Below are positions 35,671 through 44,630 of a DNA stretch of 64,000 bases, piece by piece (within the stretch, counting starts at the first letter, position 1; every line of letters starts with the position of its first letter). The DNA is from Catonella sp963545085 (lineage in GTDB: Bacteria > Bacillota > Clostridia > Lachnospirales > Lachnospiraceae). Below the pieces are notes generated by a model. That model was not told the DNA's origin. It made no database searches and worked only from the letters and a program-made list of their open reading frames with translations. The DNA is taken from positions 62,001 through 126,000 of the forward strand of contig CAUUHV010000002.1 in assembly GCA_963545085.1 (NCBI GenBank), given 5' to 3'. The position numbers were made by a program, and so were the translations under genes.

Positions 35671-36687
35671 ATGAGAGTATTGGTAACCGGAGGAGCGGGT
35701 TATATTGGAAGTCATACATGCGTGGAGCTGTTAAACGCGGGGCATGAGGCGATTGTTTTTGATAATTTCTATAACTCAAGTATGGAGGCCGTGGAAAGAG
35801 TAAAGAAGATAACGGGGAAGGAAATAAAGTTTTATGAGGCGGACATGACGGATAAAGCCGCCATGGAAAAGATTTTTTCTGAAAATGAAATAGATGCCGT
35901 TATACATTTTGCAGGATATAAGGCGGTAGGAGAGTCGGTGTATAAGCCGCTTGAATACTATTATAATAATCTGATGGGAACTCTCACTCTTGTGGAGGTA
36001 ATGAGAAAGCACGGTGTGAAGAACATAATTTTCTCATCTTCGGCAACAGTTTACGGAGAACCTGAAAAACTGCCGCTTACAGAGAATATGCCTCACGGTA
36101 AAGCGTCCTCCCCTTACGGAGCGACGAAGATGATGCAGGAGGAGATGTTTAAAGATTTCCATACTGCCGATAAGGATTTCAATATAATTCTTTTAAGATA
36201 TTTCAACCCGATAGGCGCACATGAAAGCGGTATGATAGGCGAGGACCCTAAGGGTATTCCTAACAATCTTGTGCCTTATATAGCACAGGTGGCGGTAGGA
36301 AAGCTTCCTAAGCTCGGGATTTTCGGAGACGATTATCCTACTCCGGACGGAACCTGCTTAAGGGATTATATACATGTTGTGGATTTGGCAAGAGGACATG
36401 TGCTTGCGCTTAATAAGTTTAAAGACGAGCCTGCGGTAAGGATTTATAATTTGGGGACAGGCAACGGGATTTCCGTGCTTGAAGTTTTTCATGCTTTTGA
36501 GAAGGCATGCGGCAAGGAGCTTGCGTATGAGATAAAGCCCCGCAGAGACGGAGATGTACCCGTCTGCTATGCCGACAGTACAAAGGCTGAGAAGGAGCTC
36601 GGATTTAAGGCGGAGTTCGGTATAGACAGGATGTGTGCGGATTCGTGGAGATGGCAGTCTATGAATCCTGACGGGTATAGAAAGTGA
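35671..36687 (+). CDS. galE: UDP-glucose 4-epimerase
   Basis: 338 residues, extended short-chain dehydrogenase. NAD-binding TGGAGYIGSH at the N-terminus, the catalytic SSSATVYG serine/threonine region and Y-x3-K (SPYGATK) near residue 147, and NPIGAH. It interconverts UDP-glucose with UDP-galactose, and in this context perhaps the N-acetyl forms. The ATG at 35671 has GGGAGG 7 bases upstream. It is the last gene of the operon before the htpG control region. Confidence 0.93.
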   Translation: MRVLVTGGAGYIGSHTCVELLNAGHEAIVFDNFYNSSMEAVERVKKITGKEIKFYEADMTDKAAMEKIFSENEIDAVIHFAGYKAVGESVYKPLEYYYNNLMGTLTLVEVMRKHGVKNIIFSSSATVYGEPEKLPLTENMPHGKASSPYGATKMMQEEMFKDFHTADKDFNIILLRYFNPIGAHESGMIGEDPKGIPNNLVPYIAQVAVGKLPKLGIFGDDYPTPDGTCLRDYIHVVDLARGHVLALNKFKDEPAVRIYNLGTGNGISVLEVFHAFEKACGKELAYEIKPRRDGDVPVCYADSTKAEKELGFKAEFGIDRMCADSWRWQSMNPDGYRK

Positions 36688-36795
36688 TATATTTTCAAGA
36701 TAGAGAACGGGGTATTTGTTCTTCGGGAAGCTGTCATGCGGCAGGAAAAGTCTATTCGTGTGAGCAAATGCGTGTAAGGTGTAAGAATGAAGCGA

Positions 36796-36822
36796 TTAGC
36801 ACTCAACTAAAAAGACTGCTAA
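36796..36822. promoter_or_regulatory. CIRCE-like HrcA operator upstream of htpG
   Basis: TTAGCACTC-N9-GACTGCTAA. It matches the CIRCE consensus (TTAGCACTC-N9-GAGTGCTAA) with a single change in the right arm. It sits 8 bases upstream of the -35 box. Confidence 0.8.
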
Positions 36823-36830
36823 TAAAACTC

Positions 36831-36859
36831 TTGACATGGAGTAAATAAGGTATTATCAT
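36831..36859 (+). promoter_or_regulatory. Promoter of htpG
   Basis: TTGACA at 36831-36836, 17-base spacer, TATCAT at 36854-36859. Confidence 0.7.
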
Positions 36860-36916
36860 AACAATCGGATGGTGTTAAAGCTGTCCGATTGCTTTTGTAA
36901 AGGAGAGATTAAAACT

Positions 36917-38914
36917 ATGGGAAATATTGAAAAAGGTTCTTTGTCGATAACTTCGGAAAATATATTTCCGATAATAAAAAAATGGCTGTATTCGGATCAC
37001 GATATTTTTTTACGTGAGTTGGTGTCAAATGCATCGGACGCCGTGACCAAGCTTAAAAAGCTTGAGAGCATAGGCGAATGGCAGTCTCCGGAGGGAAATA
37101 AATACAAAATTGACGTTATAACCGACAGTGAAGCAAAGACAATTACCGTGATAGACAACGGTATCGGTATGACGGCGGACGAGGTAAAGAAGTATATAAA
37201 TCAAATCGCTTTTTCGGGAGCGCAGAGCTTCCTTGAGAAATATAAGGATAAGGCGAGCGAGGAACAGATTATAGGGCATTTCGGTTTAGGCTTTTATTCA
37301 GCCTTTATGGTGGCTAAGAGGGTTACCATAGATACACTTTCCTATACGGAGAGTGCCGTGCCTGTTCATTGGGCATCCGATGAGGGAATCGACTTTACTA
37401 TGGAGGACGGAGACAGGACGGAAAGAGGAACAAAGATAACCCTTTATTTAAATGACGACTGTTATGAGTTCTCGAACGAGTACAGGGTTAAGGAAATTTT
37501 GGATAAATACTGTTCCTTCATGCCTGTGGAAATTTATTATACAAACGCCAACGCCGTTAAAGAAGAGAAAAAAGCGGTAGTTGACGAGGCTAAGGATGAA
37601 AACGGCGAAGAGAAGAAGCTTGATGAACCTAAGCCTGTAAATGAGATTCACCCTCTTTGGACAAAACATCCGAACGAGATAAAAGAGGAGGAGTATAAGG
37701 AGTTTTACAGAAAGGTATTTAAGGACTATAAAGAGCCTCTTTTCTGGATTCACCTCAATATGGATTATCCTTTCAATCTTAAGGGAATTTTATACTTCCC
37801 TAAGATAAACATAGAGTATGACGCTGCGGAGGGAATGATAAAGCTATACAATAATCAGGTCTTTATAGCGGACAATATTAAAGAGGTAATACCTGAGTTT
37901 TTGCTTCTCTTAAAGGGAGTTATAGATTGTCCGGATCTTCCTCTTAATGTGTCGAGAAGCGCTCTGCAAAATGACGGTTTTGTGAAGAAGATTTCGGATT
38001 ATATTACCAAAAAGGTGGCTGAAAAGCTTTCGGGACTTTGCAAGACCGACAGGGAAAATTATGAGAAATACTGGACGGACATAAGTCCCTTTGTGAAGTA
38101 CGGCTGTTTAAGAGACGATAAGTTTGAGGAGAAAATAAAGGATTTTATTCTTTTTAAAGACTTAAACGATAAGTTTGTAACTCTTGAGGACTACATAAAA
38201 TCGGTAAAGCCTGAGGAAGAAAGCAAGGAAGAAGTAAAGTCCGAGGAGAATACCGAAAAGACGGAAGAAAAAGAAGATGAAAAAATCGATGAGGAGAAGC
38301 AAAAAACTGTTATTTATTATGTGACGGATAAGCTTCAGCAGAGCGGTTATATAAATATGTTTAAGGAGAACGGGCTTAACGCCGTTATTCTTGAGCATAA
38401 AATTGACCAGCCTTTTATAAACAGGCTTGAGGCTAAAAATGAGGATATAAGATTTGAGAGAATCGATTCGGGAGTAAACGCTTCGGTTAAGGGAGAGCTT
38501 TCCGAGGAGGAGGCAAAGGAGCTTACAGAGAGTCTAAGTACGTTGTTTAAAAAAGTTTTGGGTAAGGAAAACCTTGAAGTAAAAGCGGAAAGCTTTAAAA
38601 ACGAGGAAATATCGGCAGTCATAACCGTTTCCGAGGAAACCAGAAGAATGCAGGAGATGATGAGGATGTATTCGATGGGAGCCATGGAGGGAGAAGATCC
38701 GTTCGCAGGCGGAGAAACATTAGTGCTTAACACGGGCAACAGCCTTGTGAAATATCTTCTTTCGCACAAGGAAAACACAGAGGACGAGAAAACAGTGCTT
38801 ATCTGTGAACAGCTCTATGACCTTGCGAGGATATCCAATAAGCCGCTTTCCGCCGGAGATATGACTAAGTTTATAAACAGGAGCAATAAGGTGCTTAAAA
38901 TCATTACGGAATAA
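36917..38914 (+). CDS. htpG: Chaperone HtpG (bacterial Hsp90)
   Basis: 665 residues. The ATP-binding domain begins near residue 1, with LRELVSNASDAVTKL, DNGIGM and GHFGLGFYSAFMVA. A middle domain (FPKINIEYD, LPLNVSRSALQND with the catalytic arginine) and a C-terminal dimerisation domain follow. Acidic, lysine-rich insertions occur near residues 215-235 and 435-460, longer than in E. coli. The start at 36917 follows AGGAGAG. The CIRCE-like site predicts HrcA control, unlike Bacillus subtilis, where htpG is not in the HrcA regulon. Confidence 0.95.
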   Translation: MGNIEKGSLSITSENIFPIIKKWLYSDHDIFLRELVSNASDAVTKLKKLESIGEWQSPEGNKYKIDVITDSEAKTITVIDNGIGMTADEVKKYINQIAFSGAQSFLEKYKDKASEEQIIGHFGLGFYSAFMVAKRVTIDTLSYTESAVPVHWASDEGIDFTMEDGDRTERGTKITLYLNDDCYEFSNEYRVKEILDKYCSFMPVEIYYTNANAVKEEKKAVVDEAKDENGEEKKLDEPKPVNEIHPLWTKHPNEIKEEEYKEFYRKVFKDYKEPLFWIHLNMDYPFNLKGILYFPKINIEYDAAEGMIKLYNNQVFIADNIKEVIPEFLLLLKGVIDCPDLPLNVSRSALQNDGFVKKISDYITKKVAEKLSGLCKTDRENYEKYWTDISPFVKYGCLRDDKFEEKIKDFILFKDLNDKFVTLEDYIKSVKPEEESKEEVKSEENTEKTEEKEDEKIDEEKQKTVIYYVTDKLQQSGYINMFKENGLNAVILEHKIDQPFINRLEAKNEDIRFERIDSGVNASVKGELSEEEAKELTESLSTLFKKVLGKENLEVKAESFKNEEISAVITVSEETRRMQEMMRMYSMGAMEGEDPFAGGETLVLNTGNSLVKYLLSHKENTEDEKTVLICEQLYDLARISNKPLSAGDMTKFINRSNKVLKIITE

Positions 38915-38933
38915 TCGGAGTTTATAAATAAGT

Positions 38934-38980
38934 TCGAGAGTATGTATCGTGTTCACGCGATATGTACTCTCGATTTTTTT
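38934..38980 (+). terminator. Rho-independent terminator of htpG
   Basis: Arm TCGAGAGTATGTATCG pairs with CGATATGTACTCTCGA (a few G-U pairs), followed by seven T. Confidence 0.88.
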
Positions 38981-39150
38981 ATATAAAATCCATTTTCGCA
39001 TAAAGAAAATCTTAACATATTAAGGTAATGTTACTATAGCATAAAGATTTAATAAAACCTGACTAAAAGGGGTAGGATTTTTTGATTTCTTCTGGTAGAA
39101 TGAGTGCCGAAAGCGATAAAGTGATAAGCGCTTTAAAGGAGGAATAAAGT

Positions 39151-42042
39151 ATGTTAAACAGTAAGAAGGCATTGTCCCTTGCGCTTTGCGCAGGAATAGT
39201 AATGAGTTCTTTTATGGGAGTATCGGTCAGTGCCAAGACGGATCCGTTTCTTAATGATAAGACGGAAACAACATATCAATATCAGTTTGATTCCATACAT
39301 GTAAGAGAGGCGTGGAAGCTTCTTGAGGAAAAGGGATATACAAAGACTAAAGTAGGTGTTATGGATACCGGTATTGATCCTGAGCATGAGGATTTAAAAG
39401 GAAATCTGGCTGAGTATGTTACGGTCAGAAAAGGTAAAGTGGAAAAGGGCAGGCAAGATCTTGAAAATCACGGGACCCATGTTTCGGGTATAATCGCAGC
39501 CACCTATGGAAACGGAAAAGGAGGAAGCGGTGTAGCTACAGGAACCAAGAATGATATGGTCGAGTTATATGTGGCAAGCGTTTCCGACGAAGGCGCAATT
39601 AACGATGTGGATATGGAAAGGGCGCTTGAGTATTTTGCCGAGAAGGGTGTAAAAGTGGTAAATATGAGTCTCGGCGGTTACCAGCATGATGATGATTTGG
39701 GAAAGGCGATGAAAAAGGCTTATGATTTAGGCATAACGCTTGTGGCCGCTTCCGGTAATGACGATACGGATAACGAAAGCGCTCCGTCGGTTTTTAAGGA
39801 GGTAATATCCGTAAATGCGACCGATAAGGAAAATAAAACCACTTTCTTTTCGAATTACGGTTATTCTACCGATATTTCAGCTCCCGGATTTAACGTATTA
39901 AGTACCATTCCGGGAAATAAGTATCAGATGTATTCCGGCACGTCTATGGCATGCCCTGTAGTTACGGGAGTGGTTTCACTTATGTATTCGGCAAATAAGG
40001 ATTTAACGCCGAGACAGGTATACAATATTCTTTGCGCGACTGCAGACAGGGGAAGAAACGGCGGAAAGACTTTTGACGTAAAGCAGTACGCTTATGGCGA
40101 GGTGGACGCTCTTGCGGCTGTTAAGGCGGCTTATGAGATGAAGGAGAAGCCTACGTCGGAAGTTAGTGATTTATTTATAAAGCAGAAAACGCTTACAGTA
40201 AAAAAAGGCTATCCGAGGGCTCTTGAAACCCTTATAACTCCTGCGAGCAGTACCGCCGAAACAAAATGGAGAAGCAGTGATTCTACCGTGGCAGAGGTAA
40301 ATGATGACGGATATGTTATCGGTAAAAAGGTCGGAAGTGCCGTAATTACAGCGACAGCGGGCGGAAAAAGCGTAAGCGCTGATGTGAATGTGGAAGAGGC
40401 GGTTTTACCTGCGGATATAGAGATAATTGACAAGAAAACCGTTCTTTCCGTGGGAGAAGGCGACTTACAGACTGTAAAGGTTACTCCGAGTGACGCGGAT
40501 ATAAAGGAATGGTATGCTAAGAGCAGCGATCCGAGTGTGGCTGTGGCATATGATAATGGCGGTGTATACGCAAAGAAGGTCGGAACCGCCGATATAACCG
40601 TCAGAACAATAAACGGTATAGAAAAAACCTATACGGTTACAGTTAAGCCGGCTGCGGGAAAAATAAAGATAACAAAGTATACAAAGAAAATAAAGGCAGG
40701 CAAGAGTTTTATATTTAACGCGGAGGTACTTAACACCGAAGGTGAAAAGGAGCTTGCAAAGGACGGTCTTAAATGGAGCGTTACAGATACTTCTATAGCT
40801 TCAATTGATAAGAAAACAGGCAAATTTACCGCTAAGAAGGCGGGAAAGGTTTATGTAAAGGCTGCTTCAAACGCTTTAATGAATGACGGTATAAACCATG
40901 CTTCGGCAGTTATGAAGGTTACGGTGACGCCGGGAAAGGACAGCTCCGACGACAAGATAATACCGTATAAGGAGAAGGGTTCAAAGGTTAAGGCTATGCA
41001 TCTTACCGATGAGCTTGATACGAATAAGTCCAAAGCTCTTGATATGATGTACGCTTATTACGGTGAGATTGCCGCAAACAAGACAAAGTACAGCAAAGCT
41101 CTGCTTAAAACCGCGGATGAGCTTATGGCTGAAGCGGTAGAAATAATAAAGTCCGCCGATGATAAAACAAAGCTTTTTAAAGAGGAGTTTAGTGCAGCAA
41201 CAGGAAAGTTTGAAACGCTTCCTGACGGCAAACTTGCGGATTACGCTTCGTATTTCAGTACTATGTTTTCTTATGACAACCTTAAACTCACATCGGAAAA
41301 GGACTTATCGAAATTAAAGAAAGATTCCGAGAATAATGTTAAACAGGCTATAGAAGGAATTGATAAGAATAATTTTAATTCATATTATTTACAGCTTGTA
41401 AAGGCTCCTTATAAAAAGATTGCTTCCAAAGTAAGGAAATCCGAAAGCATAGCGGAGCTTATAAAGGCAGAAAGCGAACTTGGAGCGATTAAGCCGGTTC
41501 AGGATAAAAATATAAAGTTTGTTAAAGATGTAAGGGATTATGACGAGATTTATACAAAAAACGATATAGACACAATTAAGAAGCTTATAAAAAGGCAACT
41601 GTCTTCTTATGTAAACGGGCAGCTTGCCATGTCCTCGTACAAGGATAATATGAAGGAGCTTAAGGCGGATCTCGCAAAATATAAGAAAGCTATAGATAAG
41701 GCTGTATATATGGGTGATATTTTTGAGAAAAAAGAGGCATATATAGAAGCTTTTGAGAAGAAAACGGGTATCATGTATGAGAAAGCTACAAATGCTGAAA
41801 ATATCCGTATGATAACAAAGTTGAATAAGCTTATTGCAGAATACGCAAGAAAGAATTATACTGATAAAAATTGGATGAAAATTCAGGAGATAATGGGAAA
41901 GGCTTATGAAACGGCGGAAAGCGCGGATTATAGCGGTGAGATTTACATGCTTGATAAAAAAACCGAAAAGAAACTTAAGGCTGTAAAGACAGGCGGAAAA
42001 GATGAGCCTGTCAAAGATGACGTGATACCTTATAAGAAGTAA
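39151..42042 (+). CDS. Secreted subtilisin-family (S8) serine protease with Ig-like domains
   Basis: 963 residues. A signal peptide (cleaved near VSVSA) is followed by the S8 catalytic domain. The triad is D72 (VMDTGID), H107 (NHGTHVSG) and S265 (SGTSMACP). No clear pro-domain is present: only about 30 residues lie between the signal peptide and the catalytic domain. Three Ig-like domains resembling Big_2 follow (about 345-590), then a helical region of 340 residues rich in lysine. DD-x-IPYK appears after the Ig domains and again at the very end. It is probably released or wall-associated and degrades host or environmental protein. AAAGGAGG precedes the start. Confidence 0.9.
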   Translation: MLNSKKALSLALCAGIVMSSFMGVSVSAKTDPFLNDKTETTYQYQFDSIHVREAWKLLEEKGYTKTKVGVMDTGIDPEHEDLKGNLAEYVTVRKGKVEKGRQDLENHGTHVSGIIAATYGNGKGGSGVATGTKNDMVELYVASVSDEGAINDVDMERALEYFAEKGVKVVNMSLGGYQHDDDLGKAMKKAYDLGITLVAASGNDDTDNESAPSVFKEVISVNATDKENKTTFFSNYGYSTDISAPGFNVLSTIPGNKYQMYSGTSMACPVVTGVVSLMYSANKDLTPRQVYNILCATADRGRNGGKTFDVKQYAYGEVDALAAVKAAYEMKEKPTSEVSDLFIKQKTLTVKKGYPRALETLITPASSTAETKWRSSDSTVAEVNDDGYVIGKKVGSAVITATAGGKSVSADVNVEEAVLPADIEIIDKKTVLSVGEGDLQTVKVTPSDADIKEWYAKSSDPSVAVAYDNGGVYAKKVGTADITVRTINGIEKTYTVTVKPAAGKIKITKYTKKIKAGKSFIFNAEVLNTEGEKELAKDGLKWSVTDTSIASIDKKTGKFTAKKAGKVYVKAASNALMNDGINHASAVMKVTVTPGKDSSDDKIIPYKEKGSKVKAMHLTDELDTNKSKALDMMYAYYGEIAANKTKYSKALLKTADELMAEAVEIIKSADDKTKLFKEEFSAATGKFETLPDGKLADYASYFSTMFSYDNLKLTSEKDLSKLKKDSENNVKQAIEGIDKNNFNSYYLQLVKAPYKKIASKVRKSESIAELIKAESELGAIKPVQDKNIKFVKDVRDYDEIYTKNDIDTIKKLIKRQLSSYVNGQLAMSSYKDNMKELKADLAKYKKAIDKAVYMGDIFEKKEAYIEAFEKKTGIMYEKATNAENIRMITKLNKLIAEYARKNYTDKNWMKIQEIMGKAYETAESADYSGEIYMLDKKTEKKLKAVKTGGKDEPVKDDVIPYKK

Positions 42043-42084
42043 TTTGCGGATATTTAAGGCAGCAGTCAATTTTAAAATCGTTAG

Positions 42085-42113
42085 AATGGCGCGAAGCATT
42101 GCTTTGCGCCATT
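42085..42113 (+). terminator. Hairpin after the subtilase gene
   Basis: AATGGCGCGAAGC-ATT-GCTTTGCGCCATT, a 13-bp stem with one G-U pair. The following tract is only TATATA, so termination may be partial. Confidence 0.55.
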
Positions 42114-42140
42114 TATATAAGTAAAAATGGAGGGAGTAAA

Positions 42141-43058
42141 ATGGAAAAGGAAAGAATAAGATTTGATTCGTCGGACGGAGCGCACAGTATAGTGGGATAC
42201 GCTTACAGTTGCCCGGACACTAAGCCGAAGGCGGTACTTCAGATTGTGCACGGAATGTGCGAGTATATTGAAAGATATGAGTGGCTTGCGAGTTTTTGTG
42301 TAGGTAAGGGCTATATTTTGTGCGGAAACGATCATTTGGGGCATGGAAGCAGCGTTAAGGAGAGTGAATACGGTACTTTTAATGAAGAAAACGTATTGCT
42401 TGATTTGAAAAAAGCGAATGAGGTTATAAGAGAGCGTTATAACGGGCTTCCGATTATTATGTACGGACACAGCATGGGAAGCTTTTTCGCAAGATGGTAC
42501 GCGGAGAGATATCCTGACAGCATAGACGGTCTTATTTTAAGCGGAACTGCAGGACCTTCTCCGCTTAACGGGATAGGAAAGGCTATTTCCGGTTTTATAA
42601 AAAACCGTCACGAAAAGGGCTATGTTTCCGAATTTCTGGCAAACCTTAATTTCAGAAGCTATCTTGCAAGGATTAAAGATGCCAAGTCGAAAAATGACTG
42701 GTTGACACATGACAGAGCGATAGTGGAGGCTTATGATAAAGACCCTAAATGTAACTTTAAATTCAGCGCGGAAGGTTATCATTCCATGCTTATAGTGTTA
42801 AGTCATGTAAGTAAAAGAGCCTGGGCACAGAGCCTGCCTAAAGATATGAAAATCCTTCTTATAGCGGGAGCCTGCGACCCTGTAGGAAATTACGGAAAGG
42901 GCGTAAAAAAAGTTACGGAAATGCTTAAAAGCGCAGGCATAAAGGATGTGACCGAGATTATAGAGCTGAACGGCAGGCATGAACTTCATAATGAGGTAAA
43001 TAAGGAAGAGGTTATGATGAAAGTAATCGGCTGGCTTAATGAGAGAATTAAGGCTTAG
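42141..43058 (+). CDS. Alpha/beta hydrolase, monoacylglycerol lipase/lysophospholipase-like
   Basis: 305 residues. The nucleophile elbow is GHSMGS (serine about residue 113), preceded by the oxyanion region IVHGMCEY. The acid GACDPVG and the histidine NGRHELHNE complete the triad. The lid region GKAISGFIKNRHEKG is typical of the Hydrolase_4 class. No signal peptide, so cytosolic. The start at 42141 has GGAGGGA. It lies 31 bases before the sirtuin gene, probably one transcript. Confidence 0.88.
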   Translation: MEKERIRFDSSDGAHSIVGYAYSCPDTKPKAVLQIVHGMCEYIERYEWLASFCVGKGYILCGNDHLGHGSSVKESEYGTFNEENVLLDLKKANEVIRERYNGLPIIMYGHSMGSFFARWYAERYPDSIDGLILSGTAGPSPLNGIGKAISGFIKNRHEKGYVSEFLANLNFRSYLARIKDAKSKNDWLTHDRAIVEAYDKDPKCNFKFSAEGYHSMLIVLSHVSKRAWAQSLPKDMKILLIAGACDPVGNYGKGVKKVTEMLKSAGIKDVTEIIELNGRHELHNEVNKEEVMMKVIGWLNERIKA

Positions 43059-43089
43059 CCGATAAAGCTTAAAGAGAGGTTCGAGTATC

Positions 43090-43812
43090 ATGGATGAAAA
43101 AGAAAAGGAAAAGCTGCAAAAAATAATAGATGACAGTAAAAACATCGTATTTTTCGGAGGCGCAGGAGTGTCCACAGAGAGCGGCATACCCGATTTCAGA
43201 AGCGCGGACGGACTCTATCATCAGAAATATAAATATTCTCCGGAGCGGATTATAAGCCGTAGCTTTTTTCTGAAATATCCGGAGATATTTTTTGAGTTTT
43301 ATAAAGAAAAAATGCTCTACCTTGACGCAAAGCCCAATCCCGCTCATATAAAGCTTGCTGCGCTTGAGAAGTCGGGGAAGCTTAAAGCTGTAGTAACACA
43401 GAACATTGACGGACTTCATCAGGCTGCGGGCAGCAAAGCCGTTTATGAGCTTCACGGAAGTATTCACAGAAACTACTGCATGAAATGTAAAAAAATTTAT
43501 GCCGCGGAATATATGAAGCATTCTGACGGGATTCCGCGCTGCGAATGCGGAGGAATAATAAAGCCGGATGTGGTGCTCTATGAAGAAGCACTTGATATGA
43601 AAACGATTCAGGCTGCGGTGGAGGCCATTTCATCGGCAGATACGTTAATTATCGGAGGAACATCTCTTGTCGTCTATCCTGCAGCGAGTTTTGTAGATTA
43701 TTTTCACGGAAAACATCTTGCGGTAATAAATAAATCCATTACCGAAAAGCATATAAATACGGAGCTTTACATAAACGCTCCGATTGGTGAGATTATGGAA
43801 GGAATTGAGTGA
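43090..43812 (+). CDS. NAD-dependent protein deacylase (sirtuin)
   Basis: 240 residues. NAD-binding motifs GGAGVSTESGIPDFRS and TQNIDGLHQAAG, catalytic histidine in ELHGSIHRN, and a zinc site formed by CMKC and CECGG. The Y-x2-R pair of desuccinylases is not obvious. It resembles the short class U/III bacterial enzymes that remove acetyl groups from lysines. In CobB-containing bacteria this regulates acetyl-CoA synthetase. No acs gene is nearby. Confidence 0.92.
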   Translation: MDEKEKEKLQKIIDDSKNIVFFGGAGVSTESGIPDFRSADGLYHQKYKYSPERIISRSFFLKYPEIFFEFYKEKMLYLDAKPNPAHIKLAALEKSGKLKAVVTQNIDGLHQAAGSKAVYELHGSIHRNYCMKCKKIYAAEYMKHSDGIPRCECGGIIKPDVVLYEEALDMKTIQAAVEAISSADTLIIGGTSLVVYPAASFVDYFHGKHLAVINKSITEKHINTELYINAPIGEIMEGIE

Positions 43813-44003
43813 GAGAAAGATAATGCTCGGAAAGGGACAGATTTTGGATTAGGTATTCGCCGGACGGAGTATTAATGACACTTTGTTTTATAAAGGGTTG
43901 AAGAGATAAATAGGCTTTGAGGATTGATTATAAGCTTTATCTGATGCCGGAGGAGGGGCATACGGAGTCCTGTCGCATTTCTTGAATCAGAGTATTTTCC
44001 ATA

Positions 44004-44046
44004 GAATTTTCACACTTTTGACACTTATATCATGTAATCTTATAAA
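44004..44046 (+). promoter_or_regulatory. Promoter of the PepSY gene with the shared 27-nt motif
   Basis: TTGACA at 44018-44023, spacer 17, TATAAA at 44041-44046. The bases 44004-44030 match 30511-30537 at 23 of 27 positions, and all differences are transitions. Confidence 0.6.
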
Positions 44047-44075
44047 AAAACAAAGCAAAGACAAAAGGAGAAAAA

Positions 44076-44630
44076 ATGATAAGATTAAAAAAAGTAACGC
44101 TCACAATAGCGCTTTTCGGACTCATCCTTACAAACGGTACTGCCGTAAATGCCTTTGCCGCGGATAAGATTATATCTAAAGAAGCCGCAAAAGATGAGGC
44201 TTTTAAAAAAGCGGGAATTACAAAGGAACAGGCAAAAGCGGTGGAAGTGAAGTACGATTCAGATGATGATGAATACGGACAGATTTATGAAGTTGAGTTT
44301 AAAGCTAACGGCTACAAATATTCCTATGAGATAGACGCAAATGACGGAACTGTTCTTAAGAGTGAGAAAAAGAAACTTAAAACTAAAAAGAAAGCTACAA
44401 ATTCATCAAAATATATCGGTGAGGAAGCGGCAAAGGCTTTGGCGCTTAAACATGCGAAGCTTACAGTCGAAAAAGTTACTTTTATCAAAGCAAAACTTAC
44501 TACGGATGACGGCATCAAGATTTATGATGTGGAATTTCATACCGTTGATACCGAGTACGATTATGAAATAAATGCCAAAACAGGCAAGATTATTGAGTTT
44601 TCATCGGAGCCTGTTGATGACGACGATTAA
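44076..44630 (+). CDS. Secreted protein with two PepSY domains
   Basis: 184 residues with a signal peptide ending near AFAA. Two PepSY domains (about 33-90 and 105-172) show the typical IYEVEFKANGYKYSYEID and IYDVEFHTVDTEYDYEINA strands. A lysine-rich linker lies between them and an acidic DDDD tail at the end. PepSY domains inhibit proteases or bind to the cell surface; here the role could be control of extracellular proteolysis such as the subtilase, which is speculation. The 3' end overlaps the opposing gene by 4 bases. Confidence 0.85.
   Translation: MIRLKKVTLTIALFGLILTNGTAVNAFAADKIISKEAAKDEAFKKAGITKEQAKAVEVKYDSDDDEYGQIYEVEFKANGYKYSYEIDANDGTVLKSEKKKLKTKKKATNSSKYIGEEAAKALALKHAKLTVEKVTFIKAKLTTDDGIKIYDVEFHTVDTEYDYEINAKTGKIIEFSSEPVDDDD

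Noticed and set aside
41389..42099. 236-codon frame opposite the subtilase 3' part
   Set aside because: Composition (L, F, I, Y, R-rich) is what the antisense of a lysine-rich gene gives; no ribosome site.
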